Shown in pieces: positions 52,202 through 53,012 of a DNA stretch of 53,012 nucleotides. Origin of the DNA: JBPCOI01 sp051000395 (GTDB lineage: Bacteria > Actinomycetota > Actinomycetes > Mycobacteriales > Jatrophihabitantaceae); contig JBPCOI010000015.1 of NCBI GenBank assembly GCA_051000395.1, forward strand, positions 1 to 53,012, written 5' to 3'. Position 1 is the stretch's first letter; every line of letters starts with the position of its first letter. The position numbers were made by a program, and so were the translations under genes. The notes under the pieces are model-generated. The model was not told the DNA's origin. It searched no databases and saw only the letters and a program-made list of their open reading frames with translations.

Positions 52202-52876
52202 ATGCCAGCCATACCGCGGTTGCTGATCGCCGCCCACGGCACCGAGTCGGGCGCCGGTCGTGCCACCACTGCCGCGCTCGTGCGCGCGATCGCTGCCGCC
52301 CGCCCGCAGCTGCCCGTCTCGCTGTGCTTCCTCGACGTCGCGGTCCCGTCGCTGCGTACCGCACTGGATCGGCTGAACGAGCCGGTCGTGCTCGTGCCGC
52401 TCCTGCTGTCCACGGGCTACCACGTGCTCGTCGACATCCCCGCCGTCGTGGCCGGCCGGCCGAACGTTCGGGTGGCGCGCCACCTCGGACCGTCCCCACT
52501 AGTTGTGGACGCAGTTGCGGATCGCCTGGCGGCCGTGTCCAAGGGCGGCACTGCGGTGTCGACGGTGCTGGTGGCGGTCGGCTCGTCGCGTGCGGAGGCG
52601 GCGGCAGAACTGGCCGCGGCGGCCGGCCTGCTCGGTGGGCGCTTGGGCCGTCCGGTGCTCGCGTCGACGTTGGGCACCGACGTCCGCGCGGAGCTGGCGC
52701 CGCTGCCCGGTCCCGTCGAGGTGGCCACATACCTGCTGGCCGCCGGACGATTCACTGACTCACTGCGCGCGGCGGCCTCCGGGTTGGCGGTGGTGTCCGA
52801 GCCGATCGGCGCGCACCCGGCGCTGGTCAGGCTCGTCCTGGAGCGCTACGACGAGGCCGCCGGCACAGCGCCCTGA
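52202..52876 (+). CDS. CbiX/SirB-type sirohydrochlorin chelatase
   Basis: 224 residues with LLIAAHGTESGAGRAT, the N-terminal metal-binding His motif of CbiX, and FLDVAVPSL, VVLVPLLLSTGYHVLVDIP with the second conserved His. It inserts cobalt or iron into sirohydrochlorin for cobalamin or siroheme. Two half-domains are visible (the second from about residue 115, VLVAVGSSRAEA). The ATG must be this one, since the motif begins at residue 6, yet it lies five bases after tRNA-Asp. Confidence 0.85.
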   Translation: MPAIPRLLIAAHGTESGAGRATTAALVRAIAAARPQLPVSLCFLDVAVPSLRTALDRLNEPVVLVPLLLSTGYHVLVDIPAVVAGRPNVRVARHLGPSPLVVDAVADRLAAVSKGGTAVSTVLVAVGSSRAEAAAELAAAAGLLGGRLGRPVLASTLGTDVRAELAPLPGPVEVATYLLAAGRFTDSLRAAASGLAVVSEPIGAHPALVRLVLERYDEAAGTAP

Positions 52877-52990
52877 ACTCGGGGCCGGCGCGCAGCGTCC
52901 GCTAGACTTCGCCGGGTTCCGATCCGCGCGGGCCAACGTGGCTAGGTGGCTCCGCTGGTCCGAACCACCGCCTAAGAAACGGTAGGTCGT

Positions 52991-53012
52991 GTGCTCGCTT
53001 CTACCCCTCGCC
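52991..53012 (+). CDS. Possible start of a gene running off the right edge
   Basis: GTG at 52991 reads VLASTPR before the window ends, with GGTAGG a few bases upstream. Too little to identify; a GTG two bases earlier in another frame is equally possible. Confidence 0.2.

Noticed and set aside
1..53012. CRISPR array, intact IS element or prophage
   Set aside because: No regularly spaced identical repeats of CRISPR type and no transposase, integrase or phage structural protein could be read in any frame.

Overview
The window is 53 kb of very GC-rich DNA (about 70% by eye) from a high-GC actinomycete. The evidence is the abundance of GTG starts, the many 4-bp start/stop overlaps, an actinobacterial-type leuA leader peptide, DUF3040 and mycosin genes, and gene orders I recall from mycobacteria: asd-lysC ... 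leuA ... recR-ybaB-amidase-dnaX, and tRNA-Ser-tadA-associated protein-tyrA. I cannot name the genus; a Frankineae-like lineage would fit but is a guess.

Layout. (1) 1-16.8 kb is a surface polysaccharide locus. It holds an O-antigen ligase-like protein cut by the left edge, a short-chain reductase / adenylating ligase / acyl carrier protein trio, three SAM-methyltransferase-like proteins, GT4, GT2 and GT61 glycosyltransferases, a flippase, an SGNH-fold protein, a sulfotransferase, GDP-L-fucose synthase, a polyprenyl-phosphate sugar-1-phosphate transferase and a low-molecular-weight tyrosine phosphatase. (2) 16.8-20.7 kb has peptide deformylase, a frameshifted DUF559 gene bracketed by two copies of a 47-bp palindrome, and the asd-lysC operon. 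(3) 20.8-26 kb has UDP-glucuronate decarboxylase, a three-gene operon (aldehyde dehydrogenase, biotinyl carrier, GABA transaminase), and GDP-mannose 4,6-dehydratase, the partner of the fucose synthase 10 kb away. (4) 26-35 kb has leuL-leuA, a mycosin with a repeat-bearing tail and its membrane partner, recR-ybaB, a lipoprotein amidase, dnaX, the SRP RNA and tRNA-Ser(GGA). (5) 35-42.1 kb has a repeat array, then a hydrolase / sugar porter / Usp / MFS operon in which the sugar porter is broken, and several small stand-alone genes. (6) 42.1-47.6 kb is bounded by a 3' fragment of tRNA-Ser on the left and the complete tRNA-Ser(CGA) on the right; it carries a 2-hydroxyacid dehydrogenase, an MFS permease, a DUF3040 protein and a hopanoid C-3 methylase (hpnR). 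(7) 47.6-53 kb has tadA with two tandem associated proteins, tyrA, an LCP-family wall ligase, tRNA-Glu, tRNA-Asp and a CbiX-type chelatase.

How it fits together. GDP-mannose 4,6-dehydratase and GDP-fucose synthase would supply GDP-L-fucose, and the decarboxylase UDP-xylose. The phosphotransferase would start a lipid-linked glycan, the glycosyltransferases extend it, the flippase and ligase-like protein export and polymerise it, and the sulfotransferase, methyltransferases and acyl-activation trio decorate it. The most unusual signals are the palindrome-bracketed DUF559 gene, the tRNA-Ser-bounded hpnR segment, the orphan biotinyl carrier in a GABA-type operon, and the leuA leader with an 11-base complementary partner. 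No CRISPR array, intact IS element, integrase or prophage was seen.
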